A program made the position numbers and the translations under genes. 21,579 nt of DNA from UBA668 sp038234785 (GTDB lineage Bacteria > Actinomycetota > Acidimicrobiia > Acidimicrobiales > Ilumatobacteraceae), in assembly GCA_038234785.1 (NCBI GenBank), contig JBBQTC010000066.1, positions 1 to 21,579 on the forward strand. The letters run 5' to 3'. The notes below the pieces were generated by a model, which was not told the origin of the DNA, made no database searches, and saw only the letters and a program-made list of their open reading frames with translations. Below, piece by piece: positions 7,037 to 14,746 of this stretch. Every line of letters begins with the position of its first letter. Position 1 is the first letter of the stretch.

Positions 7037-9493
7037 ATGCCTGACTTCCTCCTCGGCGGATTGATCGACCCCGCGCAGCACCAGCGTTCCGACGCCACCG
7101 TCTCGATTCCGAGCGGCGACTTCACCACCCACGGGGTGGTCGTCGGCATGACCGGATCCGGCAAGACCGGCCTCGGCATCGTGCTCATCGAGGAGGCGTT
7201 GTCGGCGGGTGTACCCACGCTCCTCATCGATCCCAAGGGTGATCTCACCAACCTGTGCCTGACGTTTCCCAACCTCGCTCCTGCGGACTTCGAGCCGTGG
7301 GTCAACGAGGGCGACGCAACGAAGGCCGGACAGACCGTGTCGGAGTTCGCCGCGGCCCAGGCCGCGACCTGGACGAAAGGTCTCGCCGGGTGGGGCATCG
7401 GCCCAGAGCGGATCGCTGCCCTGCGCAGCGGCGCCGAGTTCACGATCTACACACCGGGCTCGACGGGTGGGGTCGGCCTGAACATCGTCGGCTCGCTCTC
7501 CGCACCGCCCATCGGCACCGATCTCGAGATCATCGGTGACGAGATCGACGGGTTCGTCGGCGGTCTCCTCGAACTGGTCGGCATCGAGGCAGACCCGTTG
7601 AGCAGCCGCGAGCACATCCTGCTGAGCAACCTGATCATGAACGAATGGACGGCCGGCCACAGCCTCGATCTCCCCCGGCTCGTCGGCATGGTGCAAAGCC
7701 CACCGCTGCGCAAACTCGGTGTGTTCGAGATCGACCAGTTCTTCCCACCGAAGGACCGTCTGGCGTTCGCCATGCGACTGAACGGCCTGCTCGCATCGCC
7801 GTCGTTCGCGGCATGGATGAGCGGGCCCCCGCTCGACATCGACGCCATGCTGCGCACCTCGGACGGGCGGCCGCGCTGCGCGATCGTGACCACAGCCCAC
7901 CTCGGCGACCAGGAACGCCAGTTCGTGACCACGTTGGTTCTGAGCAAGCTGGTCACCTGGATGCGGCGCCAGAGCGGCACCACCGACCTCCGCGCGCTGC
8001 TCTACATGGACGAAGTCGCCGGCTACCTTCCGCCCACGGCGCAGCCGCCGTCAAAGAAGCCGATCATGACGCTGATGAAGCAAGCCCGCGCGTTCGGCGT
8101 CGGCGTCGTTCTCAGCACCCAGAACCCCGTTGACGTCGACTACAAGGCGCTCTCGAACGCGGGTACCTGGATGATCGGCCGACTTCAGACCGACCGTGAC
8201 AAGCAGCGCCTGCTCGACGGGATGAGCGCCGCGGCCGGGGGCGTCGATGTCAAGGCGGTCGGCGACACGATCAGCGGTCTCGCCAAGCGCGAGTTCGTGC
8301 TTCGCCGGGCTGGCAAGGACCAACCGGAGGTGCTGACCACTCGCTGGGCGATGAGCTATCTACGTGGGCCACTCACCCGTGAACAGATCGCCACCCTCAT
8401 GGCCGATCAGAAGGCCGCAGGCGCTGCCGCCGGTGTCGCAACCGCTCCCACGCCGGCATCGTTCCCGCCGCCCGCCACCCCCGCCGCCGCAACCCCGGCG
8501 TCCCCGGCACCCGCACCCACGGCGTCGGCGGAGCCGTTGGGGGCGGACGAGACCTCGTTGCAGCCGACCGTCGCGTCGGGCGTTCCGGTCCGGTGGGCGG
8601 ACGTCGCCGCGGCCTGGTTGGCAGATGTCGTCGCCGACTCCCGTGGCGGGCGCTGGGAGGCCGCGGTCGTCGCCCGCGTCGCACTCCGTTACGACGACGA
8701 CAAGGCCGACTTCGTGCACGACGAGGAGTACGAGGCCGTCATCTTCCCGCTCAGCGACCAGGTCGACGTGAGCCGCTCTGTCGGCGTCGACTACGACGAT
8801 CGCGACCTGCGCACCGACCCGCCGAACCCTTGTACGTATCGGCTCCCCTCTGCGCCGGTGCAGCAGAAGACCTTCTTCACCCGGCTCGAACGCGACCTGA
8901 TCGACGTTCTGGTTCGCAGTCGCACCGTGGACCTGCTCACCAACAGAGGCCTGTCCACCTACAGCCGGCCCGGCGAGACCGACGAGACCTTCCGCCAGCG
9001 CTGCCTGCAGGTCGCCGACGACAAGGCCGACGTCGACACTGCCAAGTTGCGGACCAAGTACCAGACGAAGATGACGAGCCTTCAGACCCAGATCGCAGCG
9101 ACCCACGATCGGGCCGAGGTGCTCGACACCGAGGCCAAGGGTCGGCGAAACGAAGAGGTCCTCTCGACGGCGGGCACGATCCTCGGTGGGTTCCTCAGTG
9201 GCAAGAAGACACGCGGCGGTCTGCTGGGCACGGTCTTCGGCAAAGCCGGCTCATCGGCCGGCAAGCGCACACGAACGCAGGCATCGGGCAAGCGACGTGA
9301 CGCCGCCGAGAACAAACTGCAGCTCCTGCATCAGCAGATGGACGACCTCGAGGCCGACCTCACCCGCGAGGTTGCTGAGATCGATGCCAAGTGGGCGACG
9401 ATCGCGGCCGACGTCACGACGCTCGCCGTCCCGTTGGAACGAACCGATGTGAAGGTGACCCAGCTGTCGCTGGTGTGGCTCCCCGTCACCTGA
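7037..9493 (+). CDS. HerA/VirB4-type ATP-binding protein with C-terminal extension
   Basis: This 818-residue cytoplasmic P-loop ATPase belongs to the FtsK-HerA superfamily of DNA or protein pumps. Walker A is GMTGSGKT (37-44), followed by the HerA-like LLIDPKGDL (about 62-70). The Walker B acidic pair is D325-E326 in LLYMDE, and STQNPVDVDYKAL (about 360) is a sensor-like region. The ATPase core ends near 455. A Pro/Ala-rich linker (about 460-503) joins it to a C-terminal domain with charged, coiled-coil-prone helices (about 655-700 and 755-800) flanking a Gly/Lys/Arg-rich segment. No HerA partner nuclease NurA lies next to it. Its stop overlaps that of the convergent DUF2461 gene by 8 bases. 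It may translocate DNA. A role in conjugation, defence or repair is not shown by context. Confidence 0.85.
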   Translation: MPDFLLGGLIDPAQHQRSDATVSIPSGDFTTHGVVVGMTGSGKTGLGIVLIEEALSAGVPTLLIDPKGDLTNLCLTFPNLAPADFEPWVNEGDATKAGQTVSEFAAAQAATWTKGLAGWGIGPERIAALRSGAEFTIYTPGSTGGVGLNIVGSLSAPPIGTDLEIIGDEIDGFVGGLLELVGIEADPLSSREHILLSNLIMNEWTAGHSLDLPRLVGMVQSPPLRKLGVFEIDQFFPPKDRLAFAMRLNGLLASPSFAAWMSGPPLDIDAMLRTSDGRPRCAIVTTAHLGDQERQFVTTLVLSKLVTWMRRQSGTTDLRALLYMDEVAGYLPPTAQPPSKKPIMTLMKQARAFGVGVVLSTQNPVDVDYKALSNAGTWMIGRLQTDRDKQRLLDGMSAAAGGVDVKAVGDTISGLAKREFVLRRAGKDQPEVLTTRWAMSYLRGPLTREQIATLMADQKAAGAAAGVATAPTPASFPPPATPAAATPASPAPAPTASAEPLGADETSLQPTVASGVPVRWADVAAAWLADVVADSRGGRWEAAVVARVALRYDDDKADFVHDEEYEAVIFPLSDQVDVSRSVGVDYDDRDLRTDPPNPCTYRLPSAPVQQKTFFTRLERDLIDVLVRSRTVDLLTNRGLSTYSRPGETDETFRQRCLQVADDKADVDTAKLRTKYQTKMTSLQTQIAATHDRAEVLDTEAKGRRNEEVLSTAGTILGGFLSGKKTRGGLLGTVFGKAGSSAGKRTRTQASGKRRDAAENKLQLLHQQMDDLEADLTREVAEIDAKWATIAADVTTLAVPLERTDVKVTQLSLVWLPVT

Positions 9494-10145
9494 ACTCGTC
9501 GGGAGGAAGCGTGCTCGGCCCGACGTGTCGGTCGAGCCACTCGTTCACGCCCGCGGCGGCTGCCCAGACCTCGCGCACGCGACCGACGACGGCCTTGGTG
9601 TGCATCCACTTCGCGAGCGGCCACTCGCGGCCGGTGATCAAACCCTTGCGACGCAACAACTCGATGCGCGGGTGATCCTTCGAGTACCCGCGAGGTGCTG
9701 TCTTCAGCTCCCCCATCGACCCCTGGCGAAGGCCACACCGTTCGGCGGCGACGCAGAGGGCGGCCAGGTCGGCACCGCTGGCATCGGCGTCGATCGCCGT
9801 TCGGAAGCGCTCGAGCTGGTCGCTCGCCATGGCGTAGTAGCCCGAGCCGGCGTACAACCCCGTCAGGCTGAACGCGACGTAGTGGCCGGCGCCGCCCTCC
9901 GATTCTCCGTACGCTCCGATGTTCTCCTTGTACGGCGGCCGCCCCTTGGCAAACCTCACGTCGTTGTAGGGGCGGAAGACACGAAACGGGCCGAACTCGT
10001 CGAGCTCGTCGAGGAGCGCCAGCATCGGACCCTTGACCGACTCGTCGTACACGGTCTTGTTGGCCTCCCAATACGAGCGCGAGTTGTCGGCCGCCAGCCC
10101 TTCGTAGAACGCGACCGCCTCGGGTGGGAATCCGCTGAACGTCAT
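9486..10145 (-). CDS. DUF2461 family protein
   Basis: This 219-residue protein matches DUF2461 (TIGR02453), a widespread family of unknown function. It starts with the characteristic FSGFPPEAVAFYEGLAADNS, then YWEANKTVYDE, FRPYNDVRFAKGRPPYKENIGAY and GLYAGSGYYAM. A C-terminal part has HPRIELLRRKGL and the family's WMH segment. No membrane segment or signal peptide is seen. The ATG at 10145 begins the conserved domain immediately and sits eight bases after a TACAGT -10-like hexamer, so the mRNA probably has almost no leader. It is transcribed toward the ATPase gene, and the two coding regions share 8 bases at their ends. The neighbours give no functional hint. Confidence 0.88.
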   Translation of the reverse strand: MTFSGFPPEAVAFYEGLAADNSRSYWEANKTVYDESVKGPMLALLDELDEFGPFRVFRPYNDVRFAKGRPPYKENIGAYGESEGGAGHYVAFSLTGLYAGSGYYAMASDQLERFRTAIDADASGADLAALCVAAERCGLRQGSMGELKTAPRGYSKDHPRIELLRRKGLITGREWPLAKWMHTKAVVGRVREVWAAAAGVNEWLDRHVGPSTLPPDEFR

Positions 10146-10153
10146 CGCTGCGT

Positions 10154-10159
10154 ACTGTA
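10154..10159 (-). promoter_or_regulatory. -10 element for DUF2461 gene
   Basis: On the minus strand TACAGT lies eight bases before the ATG at 10145. It is inside a small perfect palindrome, CGTAC-T-GTACG (10151-10161), so the site might also bind a regulator. Confidence 0.4.
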
Positions 10160-10186
10160 CGCGGATCTCACGCGGCGGTCGTTGGC

Positions 10187-10192
10187 TAGCGT
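10187..10192 (+). promoter_or_regulatory. -10 element for tRNA-Leu
   Basis: TAGCGT lies 20 bases upstream of the mature tRNA 5' end, a suitable distance for a short 5' leader. No clear -35 is visible. Confidence 0.35.
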
Positions 10193-10212
10193 GCTCACCA
10201 CGACCACCCGTC

Positions 10213-10296
10213 GCGGGCGTGGCGAAACGGCAGACGCGCGGGCCTTAGGAGCCCGTTCCGAAAGGAGTGAGGGTTCAAGTCCCTCCGCCCGCACCA
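10213..10296 (+). tRNA. tRNA-Leu (anticodon UAG), CCA encoded
   Basis: The 84-base gene folds fully. The acceptor stem pairs GCGGGCG (10213-10219) with CGCCCGC (10286-10292). The anticodon stem pairs CGGGC with GCCCG around the loop CTTAGGA, with anticodon TAG at 10246-10248. A long class II variable arm (about 10256-10268, with TTCC/GGAG-type pairing) identifies a leucine tRNA. The T stem GAGGG/CCCTC encloses TTCAAGT. A discriminator A and encoded CCA end it at 10296. It should decode CUA and other CUN codons. The 3' end overlaps a protein gene on the opposite strand. Confidence 0.97.
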
Positions 10297-10634
10297 TCGC
10301 CCCCAGGCGCCTCGATCCGGAACCGGTGCCCGTCGGGATCCTGGATCACCATCACCCGTGTCCCCCAGTGCGTGGCGCGGAACGGGCTGACGACGAGCAT
10401 CGCTGCGGGTGGCTGCCAGTCGGCGGCGACCGCCAGGTACCACTCGGTCGCGAGCGGGTCCTCGATGGACTGCTCGGCGAGGAACACCGTCGGACCGCCA
10501 GTTGCGTTGCGCAACATGCCCGAGTGGTGGTCGGTCTCGAACTCGAGCTCGAAGCCGAGCGACTCCCAGAACGCGACCGCCGCGCTCCAGTCGTGGGTCT
10601 CCACGTAGAGATGATCGAAGCCGTCGGAGGTCAC
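10275..10634 (-). CDS. Glyoxalase/VOC-family protein
   Basis: This 119-residue protein is a single vicinal-oxygen-chelate domain related to glyoxalase I, dioxygenases and bleomycin-resistance proteins. It opens with FDHLYVETHDWSAAVAFWES, the usual first beta-alpha unit (HLYVE...A..FW..LGFE). It ends with VMVIQDPDGHRFRIEAP, the usual last strand. Candidate metal ligands are the N-terminal His and the C-terminal Glu of RIEAP. Substrate is unknown. The GTG start at 10634 lies six bases after TACTGT. The last residues (GGDGAGGGT) are encoded by the antisense of tRNA-Leu, and the stop codon falls in the tRNA T-loop, so this tail is probably not part of the fold. It diverges from the luciferase-like gene. 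Confidence 0.82.
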   Translation of the reverse strand: MTSDGFDHLYVETHDWSAAVAFWESLGFELEFETDHHSGMLRNATGGPTVFLAEQSIEDPLATEWYLAVAADWQPPAAMLVVSPFRATHWGTRVMVIQDPDGHRFRIEAPGGDGAGGGT

Positions 10635-10640
10635 CTTTCG

Positions 10641-10646
10641 ACAGTA
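10641..10646 (-). promoter_or_regulatory. -10 element for leaderless glyoxalase-like gene
   Basis: On the minus strand TACTGT is followed by six bases (CGAAAG) and the GTG at 10634. The AAGG just before the GTG is too close to act as a Shine-Dalgarno sequence, which favours a leaderless transcript. Confidence 0.45.
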
Positions 10647-10676
10647 GCTCGGCGAAAACCCGCCATCCTGAAGGCC

Positions 10677-11369
10677 ATGCTCATCGACATCCAGTTCAGT
10701 TCGGCCCACAACGACTGGCCCGAGCTCCGTGATGCCGTGATGCGGGCCGAGGCCGAAGGTTTCGACACGACCTGGGTGCTGGACCACTTCGACGGCACGT
10801 TGTTCGCAGGCGGCGACCGGGATGTGCTGGAGTGCTTCACGCTGCTGGGGGCGCTCGCCGCGGCGACCTCGACCATCGGGCTGGGTTCCTTGGTCGCCAA
10901 CGTCGCCAACCGGCACCCGGCCGTGCTCGCTGCGGCGGCCTCGAGCGTCCAACGGATCAGCGGTGGCCGAATGCATCTGGGGATCGGGGCAGGTGCGGCG
11001 CCGCAGACGCCCTGGTCCCGCGAGCATCGCGAGCGCGGCATCGACCTCCTCCCGCTGTTGGCAGACCGCCACGCGGTCGTCATTCATCAGATCGACGTGC
11101 TGCGTGCCGCCGAGCCGATGCCGATCATCGTCGGCGTCAACAGCGTCGAACTCGCGACCATCGCCGGCACTCACGCCGACGGCGTGAACGTTCGGCTCAG
11201 CAGCCCACGGGCCGCGATGCACGTCGACGCGGCGCGAGCAGCAGCGGGCGACCGCCCCTTCGAGGTGAGCGGATGGGCGTCGATCGGTGACCAGGCCTCG
11301 CGCGACAAGGCCGAGGCGTTGCGGCTGGACCGTCTGATCCTGTCCCGGTTGGAACCGCTCGGCGGCTGA
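10677..11369 (+). CDS. Luciferase-like (probably F420-dependent) oxidoreductase, short form
   Basis: This 230-residue protein belongs to the luciferase-like monooxygenase family, many actinobacterial members of which use coenzyme F420. It shows the N-terminal beta-strand LIDIQFSS, then RAEAEGFDTTWVLDHF, TSTIGLGSLVANVANRHPAVLAAAASSVQRISGGR in several short conserved pieces, and GIGAGAA. The second half contains PIIVGVNS and HADGVNV. It is shorter than the usual 280-350 residues: the segment between the GIGAGAA region and PIIVG is compressed, so part of the barrel's insertion region is missing. No frameshift is evident. The ATG at 10677 begins the first strand directly. The next gene starts 18 bases downstream on the same strand, so co-transcription is likely. 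Substrate is unknown. Confidence 0.8.
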   Translation: MLIDIQFSSAHNDWPELRDAVMRAEAEGFDTTWVLDHFDGTLFAGGDRDVLECFTLLGALAAATSTIGLGSLVANVANRHPAVLAAAASSVQRISGGRMHLGIGAGAAPQTPWSREHRERGIDLLPLLADRHAVVIHQIDVLRAAEPMPIIVGVNSVELATIAGTHADGVNVRLSSPRAAMHVDAARAAAGDRPFEVSGWASIGDQASRDKAEALRLDRLILSRLEPLGG

Positions 11370-11387
11370 GCGCGCGAAGATCCGCAC

Positions 11388-12404
11388 ATGAACGTGCTCG
11401 ATCTGCCCACGCCGGCGCTCGTGATCGACGCCGAGGTGCTCCAGGCGAACCTCGCCACGATGGCCGCTGCTCACCCCGGCCCCGCGCTGCGGCCCCACGT
11501 GAAGGCCCACAAGTGCACGGCGTTGGCGGCAGCCCAGTTCGCGGTCGGCCATCACGGTTTCACCTGCGCCACGCCTCGCGAGATGATGGGCATGGCCGCA
11601 GCGGGCTTGGGCGAGGATCTGCTCCTGGCCAACGAGGTGCTCGACCCCGGCCGCTTGGCGGCGATGGCAGCCCTCCGAGGTGACGCGCGCATCACCATCG
11701 CGGTCGACTCGGCCGAGACGATCGCCGCCGCCGCTCAGGCCGGCCTGACCGAGGTCGTCGTCGACGTGAACGTCGGCCTCCCTCGCTGCGGCTGCCGTCC
11801 CGACGACGCGGGACGGATCGCCGATCTCGCTCGGTCCGCCGGCCTGAAGGTCCGTGGCGTGATGGGCTACGAGGGTCACCTGATGATGATCGACGACCCG
11901 GACGAACATCGCGCGAAGGTCGACGAGGCGATGGACCGTCTCCTGCTCGCCCACTCGGTGGTCGGCGGCGACGTGGTCAGCGCCGGCGGCACCGGCACCT
12001 TCCATCTCCACCAACGGGTCACGGAGGTGCAGGCAGGAAGTTATGCGCTGATGGACACGTCGTACGCGCGACTCGGCCACCCGTTCCTTCAGGCGTGCCA
12101 CGTCTACGGGACGGTCGTGTCGGCATCGTCGAAGTTCGCGGTGGCCGACGTCGGGTTGAAGGCGATGGGCATGGATCACGGCAACCCGACCGTCGAAACG
12201 CTCGACGGCAACGGCGCCGATGTCTGGTTCCTCAGTGACGAGCACATCACCTTCACTCCCCATTCCGGCATCGCCGCAGTCGGGGACAGAGTTCGGGTGG
12301 TCCCCGCCCACATCGATCCGACGATGGCCATGCACGAGGTGGCGTGGCTGGCCATCGGCCACGAGGTGATCGACCGATGGCCGATCGACCTCCGCAACTG
12401 GTGA
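11388..12404 (+). CDS. D-threonine aldolase/D-serine dehydratase-like PLP enzyme
   Basis: This 338-residue enzyme has the alanine-racemase-like fold-type III barrel of the DSD1/D-threonine aldolase family. The PLP lysine is K39 in RPHVKAHK, and the start LPTPALVIDAEVLQAN is typical. GYEGHLM (about 160) and SAGGTGTF (about 204) are barrel motifs. Near the C-terminus, PAHIDPT gives H308-x-D310. A His-x-Asp pair is the metal site of D-threonine aldolases, whereas zinc D-serine dehydratases have His-x-Cys, so retro-aldol cleavage of D-threonine or a related 3-hydroxy-D-amino acid is the better guess. It lies 18 bases after the luciferase-like gene. Family assignment is firm; the exact substrate is inferred. 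Confidence 0.85.
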   Translation: MNVLDLPTPALVIDAEVLQANLATMAAAHPGPALRPHVKAHKCTALAAAQFAVGHHGFTCATPREMMGMAAAGLGEDLLLANEVLDPGRLAAMAALRGDARITIAVDSAETIAAAAQAGLTEVVVDVNVGLPRCGCRPDDAGRIADLARSAGLKVRGVMGYEGHLMMIDDPDEHRAKVDEAMDRLLLAHSVVGGDVVSAGGTGTFHLHQRVTEVQAGSYALMDTSYARLGHPFLQACHVYGTVVSASSKFAVADVGLKAMGMDHGNPTVETLDGNGADVWFLSDEHITFTPHSGIAAVGDRVRVVPAHIDPTMAMHEVAWLAIGHEVIDRWPIDLRNW

Positions 12405-12459
12405 CGCGCCGCGCCGGGGCGATGCCCGCTCGCAGGCGGCGTGTGCTGCACTGGTCCGA

Positions 12460-13422
12460 ATGCCTCGTTGGATGCCCAAAGCGCTGGAAGTGATCGGCTG
12501 GCTCGCGCTGGTGCCACTGCTGGCCCTGTGCGCCACACAGTGGCTGGGTGTCGACGGCCGACGCACGATCGCCGCGCTCCAGGCACTCACCCCGTTCGTC
12601 CTGTCGGCCGCCATCCCCATCTCGGTGGTGGCACTGCTGACCAAGCGCTACCCGATGGCACTCGTCTCGATGATCCCGATCGTGACCCTCGCCGTCCTCG
12701 CTGCGCCGATCGTGTGCTCGGGAGGACCGCCACACGTCGATGCTGCGTCGCCCCGCGTCACCATCGCCTTCGGCAACGTCCTCGCGAAGAACACCGACCA
12801 GGCCGGCGCGACCGCCGCCTTGGCCGCGACGGATGCCGACGTCCTCGTGGTGGCCGAGTTCACCCCCGCAATGCGCTCGGCACTCGATGCCGCGGCGGGC
12901 GACGACTACCCCTACCGCGCCGAACGATCGGTGGATGCGCCAAGCGGCATCGGCTTGTGGAGCCGATTCCCCATCGAGGGAGGGGTGGTCCTCACCGCAG
13001 GACGGCCCACGATCGATGTGGTCCTCGACGTGGACGGACGCCGCATCCGTGTCGTGGGCGTGCACACGTCACCACCCACCCACGATGCGGGCGCGTGGTC
13101 GGCATCGTTGTCGGCCATCGGCGACGAGGTCGAGGCGTCATCGCTCCCCACGGTGATCGTCGGCGACTTCAACGCTTCTCGTTGGCACCCATCGTTCCGG
13201 GCACTCCTCGACCGCGGCTGGCGCGACGCACACGAAGCGATGGGAAGCGGCTGGAGCGTGAGCTGGCCGATGGACGAGGGCCTCACTCCCCCGACGTTCG
13301 TGCGGATCGATCACGCACTCTTCGGCGACGGCATCGCGCCCACCGGGTTGCGCGATGTGAGCATCCCGGGCAGCGACCACAAGGGATTCGTCGTCGAGTT
13401 CGGACTCACACCGGTGGCGTGA
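12460..13422 (+). CDS. Membrane-anchored endonuclease/exonuclease/phosphatase-family protein
   Basis: This 320-residue protein has three predicted N-terminal membrane segments (about 11-30, 37-61 and 66-86) followed by an extracytoplasmic or cytoplasmic EEP domain. Catalytic landmarks of the DNase I/sphingomyelinase fold are present: N106 (FGNVL), E133 (VAEFTP), H202 (VGVHTSPP), D236 and N238 (VGDFNAS), D284 (RIDHALF), and D306-H307 (GSDHKGF). These are consistent with a metal-dependent phosphodiesterase. The three-helix N-terminus is common in actinobacterial EEP proteins of unknown substrate. The ATG at 12460 follows the D-threonine aldolase-like gene by 55 bases. Its stop overlaps the convergent propeller gene by 17 bases. 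The substrate could be nucleic acid, phospholipid or a phosphoester. Confidence 0.85.
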   Translation: MPRWMPKALEVIGWLALVPLLALCATQWLGVDGRRTIAALQALTPFVLSAAIPISVVALLTKRYPMALVSMIPIVTLAVLAAPIVCSGGPPHVDAASPRVTIAFGNVLAKNTDQAGATAALAATDADVLVVAEFTPAMRSALDAAAGDDYPYRAERSVDAPSGIGLWSRFPIEGGVVLTAGRPTIDVVLDVDGRRIRVVGVHTSPPTHDAGAWSASLSAIGDEVEASSLPTVIVGDFNASRWHPSFRALLDRGWRDAHEAMGSGWSVSWPMDEGLTPPTFVRIDHALFGDGIAPTGLRDVSIPGSDHKGFVVEFGLTPVA

Positions 13423-14746
13423 AGACTGCGCCACCCGTCGCAGGGTCGTAGCTGCCCAACAGGATCACGACCTGGCCGGTCCACACTGGCGATCGATCGT
13501 CGTGTGGGATCGCCGAGCCATCGAAGTCGCTCCACGTCCCCGGCGCACACCCAGCGGGCGTGACCGGGTCGTACCACGACGCGCCACCCTTCGCGAACAG
13601 CACCATCGAGGTCCCCGTCCACACCGGCACGAAGCCGGGGTGAGCAGGCCCGGAACCGAGATCTCGCCAGCTGTCGGTGGCGGGGTCGTACGCCGCGCCG
13701 TCTGCGAGCGCCATCTCGAAGTTACCCGTCGTCCGATCACCACCGGTCGAGCCCGCAGTGAGCATCATCTCCGAACCGGTCCAGACCGCGCCGTTGGGGT
13801 GGAAGCGGCGAGCACCGATCGGTGCTGCGGGCAACGGCTGCCAGGAATCGTCGGCGACGGAGTATGCGGCACCGTCCGCGTACTCGGCCGTGCCGTCGGT
13901 GCCGCCCCAGACGATCCAGTCGGTGCCGGTCCAGACCGACGCCGCTCCCTCGAAGGCGGTCAACGGTGGCGGGGGCATCGCCCGCCAGAAGTCGTCCGCC
14001 GGGCCGTACGCCACGGCGAGACCGGGCCGGACGAGCACCAGCAGTTCGCTGCCCGTCCAGACCGCGGTGGTGTCGGGGCCGGCCACGATCGGCATCGGCG
14101 CGACCGTGCGCACCGTCCAGGACCCGGTGACGGGGTCGAACAGTGCTGGGACCGCGTCGCCGTTCTCGTCGGTGCCGACGGCGAGGATGTCCGTCCCGGT
14201 CCACACGACGAACGGCTCGCTCACCGGAACCGCGTCGGTCGACAGCACACGCCAGGTCTGCAGCGACGGGTCGTAGGCGACGACGCCGTCACGAGTAGCG
14301 CCGTCGACCGTCTGCCCGCCGACCATCACGGCCTCGGTGCCGGTCCACACCGTCCGCGCCCCCACCGTTGCGCCGCGCGGGTCGGGAGGGATTGTCGCCC
14401 ACGGCCCGTCCACTGCGGGGATGGAGACCGTGGTCGTCGGCGCGAGCGTGGTGACCGGCGCGGTCACGAACGGCGACGAGGTGCTGGGTTGCACGGCGGG
14501 CTGGGTCTCGGGGGTGGTGGCCGGGTCGGTGACGGCCGTGAGCCGCGATGGATCGTCGTGGCGGACCAGCACCGCCACTCCCCCGATGGTGGCGACGATC
14601 ACCACTGTGGAAAGCAGGGTGCGAGTCGTGCGGCGACGACGGGCCTTGCGCTCGGCGAGGGCCTCGATCGCCCCACCGGCCGGCAGCGGTGCGCCGTCCA
14701 CGGCGGACAGGTCCCGACGGAGGCGATCTTCGAATGGCTCGTTCAT
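13406..14746 (-). CDS. Single-pass beta-propeller protein, probable regulator of adjacent sigma factor
   Basis: This 446-residue protein has a short charged N-terminal part (1-40, ending in KARRRRTTR), one membrane helix (about 43-61), a Thr/Pro/Ser-rich linker (65-112), and seven Kelch-like repeats. The repeats are marked by VWTG at residues 133, 181, 229, 271, 321, 375 and 421, with DPxTxSW-like strands between them, suggesting a seven-bladed propeller outside the cell. Its ATG overlaps the sigma-factor stop as ATGA. That coupling plus the topology suggests an anti-sigma-like or sensor partner whose short cytoplasmic tail could contact the sigma factor. No zinc anti-sigma HxxxCxxC motif is visible. 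It overlaps the EEP gene by 17 bases tail to tail. The propeller ligand is unknown. Confidence 0.8.
   Translation of the reverse strand: MNEPFEDRLRRDLSAVDGAPLPAGGAIEALAERKARRRRTTRTLLSTVVIVATIGGVAVLVRHDDPSRLTAVTDPATTPETQPAVQPSTSSPFVTAPVTTLAPTTTVSIPAVDGPWATIPPDPRGATVGARTVWTGTEAVMVGGQTVDGATRDGVVAYDPSLQTWRVLSTDAVPVSEPFVVWTGTDILAVGTDENGDAVPALFDPVTGSWTVRTVAPMPIVAGPDTTAVWTGSELLVLVRPGLAVAYGPADDFWRAMPPPPLTAFEGAASVWTGTDWIVWGGTDGTAEYADGAAYSVADDSWQPLPAAPIGARRFHPNGAVWTGSEMMLTAGSTGGDRTTGNFEMALADGAAYDPATDSWRDLGSGPAHPGFVPVWTGTSMVLFAKGGASWYDPVTPAGCAPGTWSDFDGSAIPHDDRSPVWTGQVVILLGSYDPATGGAVFTPPV

Noticed and set aside
5192..7900. A 902-codon minus-strand open frame across DUF1801, glycosyltransferase and ATPase
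   Set aside because: It is antisense to three well-supported genes, and its translation is low-complexity Arg/Glu/Val/Gly with no domain.
13406..14340. DNA-level tandem repeat in the propeller gene
   Set aside because: The similarity is in short protein blade motifs (VWTG every 42-54 residues) with diverged DNA, so it is not a DNA repeat array.
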